Assembly: GCF_041438805.1 (NCBI RefSeq)
Contig: NZ_CP109190.1
Span: 4,216,001 to 4,280,000, forward strand
Direction: 5' to 3'
DNA: 64,000 bases
From: Streptomyces sp. NBC_01707
GTDB lineage: Bacteria; Actinomycetota; Actinomycetes; Streptomycetales; Streptomycetaceae
Every line of letters starts with the position of its first letter. The stretch's first letter is position 1. Shown here one piece after another: positions 9,610-17,913 of this stretch. A program made the translations under genes and the position numbers. A model generated the notes under the pieces. The model ran no database searches. It was not told the DNA's origin and saw only the letters and a program-made list of their open reading frames with translations.

Positions 9610-10144
9610 ACCTCCATCCTGCCTGAACGGACCCGCTCCATCCCATGACCCGGCCCTCGAACCGCAGGATCGATGCCGCCACTCGGTCCGCCTTCTTCCG
9701 GACCGGATGCCTCCCGATCGCGTCGTCCGCGAGCGGGCCGCCGATCGCGCAGCGCCCGTAGCCCCGGCCGGTGGCTCCGCTGCAGATGTGGTTGCACGTG
9801 CTCTCCGGCTCCTGCTGCTCTCGGAAGCGCCCGTTTCCCGGTCCCACGCCTGCCAGGTCTCCCCGCCGCTGCCGGAAATCCCACCGACCGGGTACCTCGG
9901 CCCGGCCTTCTCGCCCGTTCGGCCGGGCACGCCGCTCCCTCGGCGCATACAAGGGCTTCCCGCTGCCGACGGCGCACACAGCGCCTGTCGCGCTCAGCGG
10001 CATGCTTCGCCCCACCAGGCATCCGGGCCCGTCGACCGCGCGCAACAGCTGCTCAGGCGACGGCACTTACCCCGCTTGCTCTCGCGCTCAGCCGCCCCAC
10101 ACAGGACACTTGTCCCGAACCGAAGCTCTCGGAGGGGGACGAAC
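9610..10144. other. 535-bp divergent intergenic region
   Basis: It separates the DUF255 gene from the NB-ARC/TPR gene. I see no gene with a ribosome site and coding-like codon use. A small inverted repeat, GGACA-ct-TGTCC, at 10104-10115 precedes the ribosome site GGAGGG (10131-10136) of the rightward gene and could be an operator or a leader hairpin. Confidence 0.5.
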
Positions 10145-13100
10145 ATGCGGGACAGCCACCGGGCCGAAGCCGAACGGCTGTTGGTACGCGCCGTGGAGGA
10201 AGAGGTACGCCGATCGGGCGGCCGGACCGACGCCGCGGCGCTGCTGGCGCGCGGGCGGGCCGCCCTCGATTCACTGGTGGCCGACGCGGGTGAGGAGTAC
10301 GCGGCGTACGTCCAGGCACTCGACGCGACGGAGGCCGGACAGCAGCCCCTGTCGAAGCGGTTCAGCAAGGCGACGATGGGAACCCCCCTACTGGTGACCG
10401 GAGTTGCCGCGGCCGCTGCATTCGGCGCGGATGTCGTGCTCGGCACTGCGGCCGGGCCTGCGCTCGGCGCGGGCGCCGTCGTCGCCGTCGCGGGCGCCGC
10501 GACCACCGTCGCCAAGGTGACCGCCTCGCACTGGCCCGCCGCCCACCGCAAGGCGGGCGCGCTGAGTCAGCCCGGCGGCCCCGAGCAGCTGCGGCTGCAG
10601 TGGCTGGCGGCACTGGAGGTGCGGGGCATACGCCCGTTCCTGGACCAGCAGCGGATGCTGACCGCGTCGTCCCGCGTTCCGAAGAAGAAGGCCGCCACCG
10701 TCGTGCCGCAGCTGCGCGGCGGGGACCGCAGTTCGGCGGCGCGCACCCGGTCGCTGCTCAGCCAGTCCTTCAGCCATCTGCCCGCCCCCGACGGGCCGTT
10801 CGCGGGCCGCCGGGCCGAGCTGGCACAGATCGCCCGGTGGGTGCACGCGGCCCGGGCCTCGACGGAGACGAAGCCGACCGTCGTCGTGCTGCACGGCGAG
10901 CCCGGCTCGGGGCGCACCACCCTCGCCGTGCGGGCGGCACACGAACTCAAGGACCAGTTCCGGGGTGCCTGCGTGGTGGATCTGCGCTCCGACGTCACCG
11001 GCGAGAACCCGCTGCCGACCCGTGACGCACTGCTGCATCTGCTGAACCGCCTGGGAGCGCCCCGTGAGCAGCTGCTGTTCCGGGAGGGGGGCTCCTCCGG
11101 CCGAACGGGGTCGAAGGACTGGGGAAGGTCCTCCGCTGAGCAGCAGGTGCGACGGCTCGGCGAGCTGTACCACCAGCATCTGACCGGTACACCGGTGACG
11201 GTCGTACTCGACGACGCCGGCGACCCGGCGCAGGTCCGCACGCTCATCCCCGAGCGCTCCGACAGCCTGGTCCTCGTCACCGCCCGCGCGCCCCTGGACC
11301 TGCCTGCCGACGTCCCGGCCTGGGTGCACCAGCTGCCGGTGGGTCCGCTGGACGCGGCGGGCGCGGAGGAGCTGCTGCGCGCGTCGGCCGAGGAGCAGGA
11401 GCTGGGGCCGTACGACTCCCAGTCGACCGACACCGTCACCGAGCTGTGCGGCGGCCTGCCGCTGGCACTGCGTGTCGCGGGCTCCTCGCTCGGGGCGCGT
11501 ACCCGCAGCTCGCTGGCCACCGATCTCGCCGCGTACGGTCCGGTGGCTCCCGTCGAGCGTGCCCTGTGGCTGCGCTACACCGACCAATCCGAGCAGGCGC
11601 GGCGACTGCTGCGCCGGCTCGCGCTGGCCGGGCGCGCCAGCCTGGGCGCCGCGGCAGCCGCGGCGCTGCTGTCCGCCGAGGAGCAGGAGGCGCAGCGCCT
11701 GCTGACGGTCCTGTGCCGAGCCGGGCTCCTCGATCATGTACGGGGCTCGCGCTACCGGCTGCACGATCTGGTGCGGGGCTTCGCCCTGGCCCGGCTGCTC
11801 GACGAGGAGGAGGCGGCGGAGCGTACCGCCGCGCAGGAGCGGCTGATCCACAACTATGCGGAGCTCGCCGGTGCGGTGATCCGGATGGTCGACGGCAAGA
11901 TGTCCACCCGGGCGGGGCAGTTCGGCTCGCACGGCTTCGCCTCGCTGGACGCGGCGCTGCGCTGGCTGGACGACGAGTCGAGCTTCATCACCTCCGCGCT
12001 GCGGCACGCGGAGGGCGTCGACCAGGGGGCCGTGCTGGATCTGCTGGGCGCGCTGTGCGACTACTGCCTGCTGCGCGGCGACCTCTACCGGCTGGGCGAG
12101 ATCAGTGAGTTGACGCAGGCCGTCGACAAGGGGCTGCTCGAGCGGTCGGTGCAGTGGCGTACCGGTATCGCGGCCCGGCAGCTCGGTGAACTGGACAAGG
12201 CCCGTACCACCCTGTCGTCGGTCGTCGGCCTCTACCGTGAGGCGCAGAACGAGGCGGGCACGGCGCTGGCGCTCTGCTCGCTCGGCATCACCCTGCATCA
12301 CCAGGGCAACCTGACCGAGGCGGCGGCGCGGTTGCGTGAGGCGATCGGGCTGCAGTCCTCGGACGGGCAGGCCGCGGACCGGGCCTGGTCGCTGCACGCG
12401 CTGGCCGCCGTCGAGCGTGACCGCGGCCGTCTCGCCGAGGCCATGGACCTCCTCGACACGGCGCTGATCCTGCACCGGGAGGGCGAGTCGCTGCACGGCG
12501 AGGCGTGGGCGCGGTTCCAGCTGGGCCAGACCCTGCTGCGGATGGGCGATGTGGCGGGGGCCGACGAGGCGCTGCGCACGGCGCTGGATCTGTACGGCCG
12601 CACCCGTGACGAGCGCGGCGAGGCCTGGGCGCTGACCCAGCTGGCGCGCGCCCGGCTGCTCGACGGCGAGGCGGCCCCGGCGGTCGACGAGCTGCGCCGG
12701 GCGCTGTCCCTGCACCGGGACAGCGAGGACGCGCGCGGCGAGGCGTGGACGCTGTACTACCTGGGGCAGGCCCTTGAGGAGACGGGCGACACCGATCAGG
12801 CGGTACGGGAGCTGGAACGGGCGCGCACGATGTTCTCCCGGATGCGGGACGTGTACGGGCTGGCGTGTGCCCGGCACCACTCGGGCCGGGTCACCCGCGA
12901 CCAGCGGGCCGCCCAGACCGGCAATCTGCGCAACTCCGGCTTCGCCCGGCAGCTCCTGGTCGACGCCCGGGCCGACTTCCGGCGGATCGGTGTCGCCCAC
13001 GGCGAGGCGTGGACCTGCCTGGAGCTGGTCCTGATCGACGCGGGCAACAACCGCGCGCCGCAGGCACTGGCTCTGTGCGACGAGGCGGCGCAGCTGTTCG

Positions 13101-13402
13101 ACTCGTACGGCGACACGCGGGGCGCCGACTGGGCCCGCTTCCTGCGCTGCACTCTGCTGCCGTACGCGTCGGCGGGCGGCACGGAGGTGGGCGCGGTGGT
13201 GGCCCAGCAGGAGCTCGCCGACCTGCTCGGGGCCGGCCGTCCGACCCGTGACAGCAAGCTGGAGGACTGCGCGGAGGCGTTCACCGTGGTCCTGAACCGC
13301 GGGGTCGACCTGGAGGACGGCTGGCAGGCCTGGCGCCTGGGCATGACTCCGACCCGCCACGCCCGCGAAATCATGGGCGTACCGGTGGGGGCGAGGCCGT
13401 AG
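10145..13402 (+). CDS. NB-ARC ATPase with tetratricopeptide repeats
   Basis: A 1085-residue STAND-type protein. Residues about 75-120 form a glycine/alanine-rich hydrophobic stretch that could be one or two membrane helices. The nucleotide-binding core carries Walker A GEPGSGRTT (251-259), Walker B VTVVLDDAGD (351-360) and the NB-ARC motif GGLPLAL (436-442), followed by a winged-helix-like part (YRLHDLVRGFALARLL). From about residue 690 to 940 there are at least six TPR units, several repeating an RGEAW/HGEAW signature. STAND ATPases act as ligand-sensing switches in signalling or defence; Streptomyces has many and most have no known trigger. The start has GGAGGG 8 nt upstream. No effector domain is visible. 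Confidence 0.9.
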   Translation: MRDSHRAEAERLLVRAVEEEVRRSGGRTDAAALLARGRAALDSLVADAGEEYAAYVQALDATEAGQQPLSKRFSKATMGTPLLVTGVAAAAAFGADVVLGTAAGPALGAGAVVAVAGAATTVAKVTASHWPAAHRKAGALSQPGGPEQLRLQWLAALEVRGIRPFLDQQRMLTASSRVPKKKAATVVPQLRGGDRSSAARTRSLLSQSFSHLPAPDGPFAGRRAELAQIARWVHAARASTETKPTVVVLHGEPGSGRTTLAVRAAHELKDQFRGACVVDLRSDVTGENPLPTRDALLHLLNRLGAPREQLLFREGGSSGRTGSKDWGRSSAEQQVRRLGELYHQHLTGTPVTVVLDDAGDPAQVRTLIPERSDSLVLVTARAPLDLPADVPAWVHQLPVGPLDAAGAEELLRASAEEQELGPYDSQSTDTVTELCGGLPLALRVAGSSLGARTRSSLATDLAAYGPVAPVERALWLRYTDQSEQARRLLRRLALAGRASLGAAAAAALLSAEEQEAQRLLTVLCRAGLLDHVRGSRYRLHDLVRGFALARLLDEEEAAERTAAQERLIHNYAELAGAVIRMVDGKMSTRAGQFGSHGFASLDAALRWLDDESSFITSALRHAEGVDQGAVLDLLGALCDYCLLRGDLYRLGEISELTQAVDKGLLERSVQWRTGIAARQLGELDKARTTLSSVVGLYREAQNEAGTALALCSLGITLHHQGNLTEAAARLREAIGLQSSDGQAADRAWSLHALAAVERDRGRLAEAMDLLDTALILHREGESLHGEAWARFQLGQTLLRMGDVAGADEALRTALDLYGRTRDERGEAWALTQLARARLLDGEAAPAVDELRRALSLHRDSEDARGEAWTLYYLGQALEETGDTDQAVRELERARTMFSRMRDVYGLACARHHSGRVTRDQRAAQTGNLRNSGFARQLLVDARADFRRIGVAHGEAWTCLELVLIDAGNNRAPQALALCDEAAQLFDSYGDTRGADWARFLRCTLLPYASAGGTEVGAVVAQQELADLLGAGRPTRDSKLEDCAEAFTVVLNRGVDLEDGWQAWRLGMTPTRHAREIMGVPVGARP

Positions 13403-13436
13403 GACGGTGCCCAGGCCTGATGCCGGGCACTCGGAT

Positions 13437-13472
13437 CTGCCGGACGGGCGGTGGATCAAGCCCGTCCGGCAG
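13437..13472. terminator. Bidirectional terminator
   Basis: A perfect 13-bp stem (CTGCCGGACGGGC with its complement) and a 10-base loop between the NB-ARC/TPR gene and the converging 82-residue gene. Confidence 0.9.
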
Positions 13473-13486
13473 GTCGGGACGGAGCC

Positions 13487-13735
13487 TTACCGGGCGTGCC
13501 CGGTGGCGGTCCCCGACGTCTTGGCGTCGGCGGACACCGCGTCGGGATCCGGCGCCTCCTCGAAGTTCACCCTGCCCATGTGCCGGTTCATGGACTTCAT
13601 CAGCAGCCACACGCCCACCGCGAGCGCCGCGAAGACGATGAAGCCGAGGACGCCGGGTGTCACCTTGTTCTTGTCGAATTCCTCGGCGAGAGGAACGACG
13701 TGGGTCAGTGCCTGGGTCGCGTACATATCAGGCAT
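13487..13735 (-). CDS. Small single-pass membrane protein downstream of mca
   Basis: An 82-residue protein with one central hydrophobic helix (about residues 28-47, VLGFIVFAALAVGVWLLMKS) flanked by charged segments and an acidic, alanine-rich tail. Its ATG at 13735 overlaps the mca stop by 8 bases; a second ATG at 13726 is three codons in. The overlap suggests co-translation with mca. No motif gives a function. The composition and codon use look genuinely coding. Confidence 0.75.
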   Translation of the reverse strand: MPDMYATQALTHVVPLAEEFDKNKVTPGVLGFIVFAALAVGVWLLMKSMNRHMGRVNFEEAPDPDAVSADAKTSGTATGHAR

Positions 13736-14609
13736 TGTCGCGGATGCCCGCGAAGAGGTCGCTCTCGGGGAGGGACGTATCGACGAGAGACTTCGCCAGC
13801 TCGTACTCCTCGGTCGGCCAGACCTCCCGCTGGATGTCCATCGGAACCCGGAACCAGCCGCCGTCGGGGTCGATCTGGGTGGCGTGCGCGATCAGCGCCT
13901 TGTCCCGGATCTCGAAGAACTCGGCACACGGAACGTGGGTGGTCAGCGTCCGCTCGACGCGCTCGAACTCCTTCCAGCGCTCCAGCCACTCGCCGTACGG
14001 CGACTCCAGGCCGCGGGCGAGCAGCGCCTCGTGCAGCGCGACCGTGCGCGGACGGTTGAAGCCCTGGTTGTAGTAGAGCTTCTGCGGCTGCCACGCCGGG
14101 CCGAACTCCACCTCGGGGAACGTCTCGGTGTCCGCGGCGCCGTCGAACGCGATCATCGAGATCTTGTGGGTCATGATGTGGTCGGGGTGGGGGTACCCGC
14201 CGTTCTCGTCGTACGTCGTGATGACGTGCGGACGGAACGCGCGGATGCTCCGGACGAGACGCGCCGCCGCCTTCTCGTCGTCCTCCAGTGCGAAGCAGCC
14301 CTCGGGCAGCGGCGGCAGCGGGTCGCCCTCGGGCAGCCCGGAGTCGACGAAGCCGAGCCACTCCTGCCTGACGCCCAGGATCTCCCGGGCCTCGTCCATC
14401 TCCTTCTTGCGCACCTCGTGGATGTGCTCCTGGATGTACGCGTCGCCCTGGAGTTTCGGGTTGAGGATGGAGCCGCGCTCGCCGCCCGTGCAGGTCACGA
14501 CCAGCACGTCCACCCCCTCGGACACGTACTTGGCCATGGTGGCCGCGCCCTTGCTCGACTCGTCGTCGGGGTGGGCGTGCACGGCCATCAGTCGAAGCTG
14601 CTCAGTCAA
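13728..14609 (-). CDS. mca: Mycothiol S-conjugate amidase
   Basis: A 293-residue zinc amidase that hydrolyses mycothiol S-conjugates to a mercapturic acid and GlcN-Ins, the detoxification arm of the actinobacterial thiol system. Zinc-binding signatures of the MshB/Mca (LmbE) family are present: AHPDDE at residues 12-17 and the later HPDH. The start is a rare TTG at 14609, selected because GAGG lies 9 nt upstream, the usual MTEQLRLMAVHAHPDD beginning of Mca follows, and the longer frame lacks coding character. The length equals that of known Mca proteins. It is divergent from the DUF4307 gene and overlaps a small membrane-protein gene at its 3' end. Confidence 0.95.
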   Translation of the reverse strand: MTEQLRLMAVHAHPDDESSKGAATMAKYVSEGVDVLVVTCTGGERGSILNPKLQGDAYIQEHIHEVRKKEMDEAREILGVRQEWLGFVDSGLPEGDPLPPLPEGCFALEDDEKAAARLVRSIRAFRPHVITTYDENGGYPHPDHIMTHKISMIAFDGAADTETFPEVEFGPAWQPQKLYYNQGFNRPRTVALHEALLARGLESPYGEWLERWKEFERVERTLTTHVPCAEFFEIRDKALIAHATQIDPDGGWFRVPMDIQREVWPTEEYELAKSLVDTSLPESDLFAGIRDNA

Positions 14610-14762
14610 GACTCGATCCTCAGTGATTGGTCGCCATTGAATGGTGCCCGTCCCGTAGGGACGTCGGTGCGGGGTGGCGGTCGGCCGCGGGTGGCAGACT
14701 TCTATAGTGACCGAAGCCGGGGGTGGAAAATTCCGCGATCCCCCGGTACGGAAGGAACAATC

Positions 14763-15179
14763 ATGACTGCGGTGCGGGAAGCACTTCCGGAGGGCCGCTA
14801 CGGGCGCTCCGCGGACGAGCGCGCGGACCGCAAGCTCAAGATCATCGGATCGGTGCTGGGTGTCGCGCTGATCGGCGTGGTCGGCTGGATCGGCTACGAC
14901 TACGTGGCGGGCCAGAAGGTCAGCGCCGAGGTGATCAAGTTCAAGATCGTCTCGGACGACCGGGTCGACGTCCACCTGGAGGTCCGCAAGGACCGGGACG
15001 CGAAGGGCTACTGCACCCTCCGCTCGCAGCGCGTGGACGGCGACGACGTGGCCCGGAAGGACATCCGGTTCGACGACCGCTCCGACCGCATCGACAGGAT
15101 CGTCTCGTTGCGTACGACGTCGCGGGCGACCAGCGTGGAACTGCTGGGCTGCACCGCCGACGGCGGGGCGTCGCGTTGA
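14763..15179 (+). CDS. DUF4307 membrane protein
   Basis: A 138-residue protein with a short charged cytoplasmic N-terminus, one transmembrane helix (about residues 27-48, IIGSVLGVALIGVVGWIGYDY) and an extracytoplasmic beta-rich domain containing YCTLRSQRVDG. This is the DUF4307 pattern, a family typically encoded next to mca in actinobacteria, as here (divergent, 153-bp gap). The ATG at 14763 has GGAAGGA 7 nt upstream. No biochemical role is known. It precedes greA with about 200 bp between, so it is probably transcribed separately. Confidence 0.85.
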   Translation: MTAVREALPEGRYGRSADERADRKLKIIGSVLGVALIGVVGWIGYDYVAGQKVSAEVIKFKIVSDDRVDVHLEVRKDRDAKGYCTLRSQRVDGDDVARKDIRFDDRSDRIDRIVSLRTTSRATSVELLGCTADGGASR

Positions 15180-15331
15180 CCGGCACGGACCGGCTCCGAC
15201 CTGCGACTATCGTCCCTGACCTGCGTTGACGCGGTCGTAGCGGTTTACCTTCTCCCCCTTTTCCTGCGGAATTGTTAGGCTCGTGGTTTCGCCCACCCGT
15301 GGAGGCACATGCTTCTGGGTAGGGCGTTGCT

Positions 15332-15371
15332 TTGTATTCCCAGTACCGACGCTTGTATTTCCAGTACCGAC
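15332..15371 (+). repeat. Two 19-bp direct repeats in the greA leader
   Basis: TTGTATTcCCAGTACCGAC (15332-15350) recurs as TTGTATTtCCAGTACCGAC (15353-15371), one mismatch and a 21-bp period, ending two bases before the greA ribosome site AGGAG (15373-15377). It is locally AT-rich compared with its surroundings. Role unknown. Confidence 0.8.
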
Positions 15372-15382
15372 TAGGAGCACCT

Positions 15383-15880
15383 GTGACCCAGACCAGCGAA
15401 AACGTCACCTGGCTCACGCAGGAGGCGTACAACCAGCTCAAGGCCGAGCTGGAGTACCTGTCTGGTCCCGCGCGCACGGAGATCGCCGTAAAGATCGCGG
15501 CGGCCCGTGAGGAGGGTGACCTCCGGGAGAACGGCGGGTACCACGCGGCCAAGGAGGAGCAGGGCAAGATGGAGTTGCGGGTGCGCCAGCTCACCCAGCT
15601 CCTGGAGCATGCGAAGGTCGGCGAGGCCCCCGCCGACGACGGCGTGGTCGAGCCCGGCATGGTCGTCACCATCGCGTTCGACGGCGATCCCGACGACACC
15701 ATGACGTTCCTGCTCGCCTCCCGCGAGTACGCGAGCGCGGACATCGAGACGTACTCCCCGCAGTCTCCGCTCGGTTCCGGCGTGAACGGAAAGAAGATGG
15801 GTGAGGACGCCGAGTACGAGCTGCCGAACGGCAAGAGGGCCTCGGTGAAGATCCTCGAGGCGAAGCCGTACACGGGCTGA
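15383..15880 (+). CDS. greA: Transcription elongation factor GreA
   Basis: A 165-residue cytoplasmic factor that enters the RNA polymerase secondary channel and stimulates cleavage of backtracked transcripts. The N-terminal coiled coil has the family hallmark LREEGDLRENGGYHAAKEEQ-like segment (here AAREEGDLRENGGYHAAKEE, about residues 38-57) with the acidic tip, and the C-terminal FKBP-like domain contains SPLGSGVNGKKMGE. The GTG at 15383 is set by AGGAG 5 nt upstream; an ATG at 15332 would translate the direct repeats and is rejected. It is monocistronic and ends at a very strong hairpin. Confidence 0.96.
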   Translation: MTQTSENVTWLTQEAYNQLKAELEYLSGPARTEIAVKIAAAREEGDLRENGGYHAAKEEQGKMELRVRQLTQLLEHAKVGEAPADDGVVEPGMVVTIAFDGDPDDTMTFLLASREYASADIETYSPQSPLGSGVNGKKMGEDAEYELPNGKRASVKILEAKPYTG

Positions 15881-15896
15881 CCCGCCACATCCGCAA

Positions 15897-15939
15897 CAGC
15901 AAGGAGCCCCGGCCGCGGGACGGCCGGGGCTCCTTGCTG
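15897..15939. terminator. Strong bidirectional terminator
   Basis: A perfect 19-bp stem with a 5-base loop (cggga) directly between greA and the converging ABC permease gene, whose stop is 3 bases away. Confidence 0.95.
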
Positions 15940-15941
15940 CC

Positions 15942-16793
15942 TCAGGCGGCCGCCGAGCGGTACTTGCGGACCGCCAGCGTGCGGAAGACCGCGATGATCA
16001 GTACGGACCAGATCAGCGAGGCCCACACGGGGTGCTGCATGGGCCAGGCGTCGGATGGGGAGACGCCCGGGTTCCCGAAGAGCTCGCGGCAGGCCTGCAC
16101 GGTTGCGCTGAACGGGTTCCATTCGGCGATCGGCTGGAGCCAGCCCGCCATGTTCTCGGTGGGCACGAAGGCGTTCGAGATGAACGTGACCGGGAAGAGC
16201 CAGATGAGGCCGCCCGAGGTGGCCGCTTCGGGAGTGCGGACCGAGAGACCGATCAGTGCCCCGATCCAGGAGAAGGCGTAGCCCAGCAGGAGCAGCAGCG
16301 CGAAGCCGCCGAGCACCTTGCCGACGTTCTCCTCGGTGCGCCAGCCGACCAGCAGGGCGACGACCGCGAGGACGACCAGGGTGAGCGTCGTCTGGACGAG
16401 ATCGGCGAGCGTACGGCCGGTGAGCACCGCACCGCGCGCCATGGGCAGCGAGCGGAAGCGGTCGATGAGGCCCTTGTGCATGTCGTCCGCGATACCGGCG
16501 CCGGCACCGGCGGTGGCGAAGGTCACGGTCTGGGCGAAGATGCCCGCCATCAGGAAGTTGCGGTATTCGGCGGGACTGGTGGAACCGCCGATCATCATCG
16601 AGCCGCCGAAGACGTAGCTGAACAGCACCACGAACATGATCGGCTGGATCAGCCCGAAGATGACCATCTCGGGGATCCGGGTCATCCGGATCAGGTTGCG
16701 CCGGGCGACGACGAGGGAGTCGCGGACCGAGCGGCCCAGGGAGCCGCCCGGGCGGGGGGCCGCGACGTGCAGCGTTTCCGTCGTGGCAGTCAC
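15942..16793 (-). CDS. ABC-2 type transporter permease (DrrB-like)
   Basis: A 283-residue membrane protein with about six transmembrane helices. It carries the family features RNLIRMTRIPEMVIFGLIQP near the N-terminus, GIADDMHKGLIDRFRSLPMA in the first cytoplasmic loop, and PVTFISNAFVPTENMAGWLQ. It pairs with the upstream ATPase; the GTG start at 16793 overlaps the ATPase stop by four bases (GTGA). DrrAB-type systems export hydrophobic drugs such as anthracyclines or lipids; the substrate here is not known. No biosynthetic cluster is nearby, so a general detoxification role is inferred. Confidence 0.92.
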   Translation of the reverse strand: MTATTETLHVAAPRPGGSLGRSVRDSLVVARRNLIRMTRIPEMVIFGLIQPIMFVVLFSYVFGGSMMIGGSTSPAEYRNFLMAGIFAQTVTFATAGAGAGIADDMHKGLIDRFRSLPMARGAVLTGRTLADLVQTTLTLVVLAVVALLVGWRTEENVGKVLGGFALLLLLGYAFSWIGALIGLSVRTPEAATSGGLIWLFPVTFISNAFVPTENMAGWLQPIAEWNPFSATVQACRELFGNPGVSPSDAWPMQHPVWASLIWSVLIIAVFRTLAVRKYRSAAA

Positions 16794-17815
16794 TTCGCGG
16801 CCTCCTGTCCGGCCTTGCGGCCGGTCTGCGCCCCGCGTCCGCGGGGGACGGTCCCGTTGTCGTCGGTCTCCGTCAGCTCGGCCACATGGCCGGTGAGCGA
16901 GAGGAACACGTCGTCGAGGGTCGGGCGGCGCAGGCCGATGTCGTCGATCTCGACCCCTCGGGCGTCGAGATCCCGGATGATCTCGGCGAGCAGCTTGGCG
17001 CCACCGGAGACCGGGACGGTCAGTTTCCGGGTGTGCTGGGTGAGGGTGACCTCGCCCTTGCCCAGCTGGGCGAGGACGGCCCGGGCCGGGTCGATCTGGT
17101 CGGGCTGGTGGACCACGACCTCGACGCGCTCGCCGCCGGTCTGGGCCTTGAGCTGGTCCGAGGTGCCACGGGCGATGACGAGGCCGTGGTCGATGACGCA
17201 GATGTCGTGCGCCAGGCGGTCGGCCTCCTCCAGGTACTGGGTGGTCAGCAGGAGCGTCGTGCCGCCCGCGACGAGTTCCTCGATGACCTCCCACAGCTGC
17301 TGCCGGTTGCGCGGGTCGAGGCCGGTCGTCGGCTCGTCCATGAACATCACCGGCGGGGAGACGACGAGCGCGGCCGCGAGGTCGAGGCGGCGGCGCATCC
17401 CTCCGGAGTACGTCTTCGTCGGCCGGTCGGCCGCGTCGGCGAGGTTGAACCGTTCCAGCAGCTGCCCCGCCCGGACCTTCGCGTCGCGCCGGCTCATCTG
17501 GTAGAGCTGACCGACCATCTGCAGGTTCTCACGGCCGGTCAGATACTCGTCGACCGCTGCGAACTGGCCGGAGAGTCCGATCGAGCGGCGGACGTCGTCG
17601 GGTCTCTTCAGTACGTCGATGCCCGCCACGACCGCCCTGCCGCTGTCCGGCCTGAGCAGAGTCGTCAGGACACGTACGGCGGTCGTCTTGCCGGCCCCGT
17701 TGGGGCCGAGGAGGCCCAGGACCGTGCCTTCCGGCACGTCGAGATCGACACCGCCGAGTGCTCGTACATCGCCGAAGGTCTTCACCAGGCCTTCGGCATG
17801 GATGGCGCCTGGCAT
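16790..17815 (-). CDS. ABC transporter ATP-binding protein (DrrA-like)
   Basis: A 341-residue ATPase. Walker A GPNGAGKTT is at residues 37-45, the signature YSGGMRRR near 137-144, Walker B VMFMDEPTTGLD near 156-167. The C-terminal part (about residues 235-320), ending in LRRPTLDDVFLSLTG, is the extension typical of daunorubicin-resistance (DrrA) ATPases. It energises the permease encoded immediately downstream with a 4-bp overlap. GGGGGA precedes the ATG by 6 nt. The promoter region has a perfect palindrome over its -10. Confidence 0.95.
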   Translation of the reverse strand: MPGAIHAEGLVKTFGDVRALGGVDLDVPEGTVLGLLGPNGAGKTTAVRVLTTLLRPDSGRAVVAGIDVLKRPDDVRRSIGLSGQFAAVDEYLTGRENLQMVGQLYQMSRRDAKVRAGQLLERFNLADAADRPTKTYSGGMRRRLDLAAALVVSPPVMFMDEPTTGLDPRNRQQLWEVIEELVAGGTTLLLTTQYLEEADRLAHDICVIDHGLVIARGTSDQLKAQTGGERVEVVVHQPDQIDPARAVLAQLGKGEVTLTQHTRKLTVPVSGGAKLLAEIIRDLDARGVEIDDIGLRRPTLDDVFLSLTGHVAELTETDDNGTVPRGRGAQTGRKAGQEAAK

Positions 17816-17854
17816 ACGGATTCCCCCAGAGCGTTCGGGTGACTTCCCTCACAG

Positions 17855-17864
17855 ATCCTAGGAT
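17855..17864 (-). promoter_or_regulatory. Palindrome over the -10 of the DrrAB-like operon
   Basis: ATCCTAGGAT is a perfect 10-bp palindrome. Read leftward it contains TAGGAT, a good -10 hexamer about 40 bp before the start codon, so a dimeric repressor bound here would block initiation. Confidence 0.5.
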
Positions 17865-17913
17865 TGTGCGCCTTGCGCCGCCCGGTGAACGCGCACACCG
17901 AGGGGTCCGCGTG

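Noticed and set aside
9673..10293. Open frames in the 535-bp gap before the NB-ARC/TPR gene
   Set aside because: Arg/Pro/Ser-rich translations typical of off-frame high-GC DNA and no ribosome sites.
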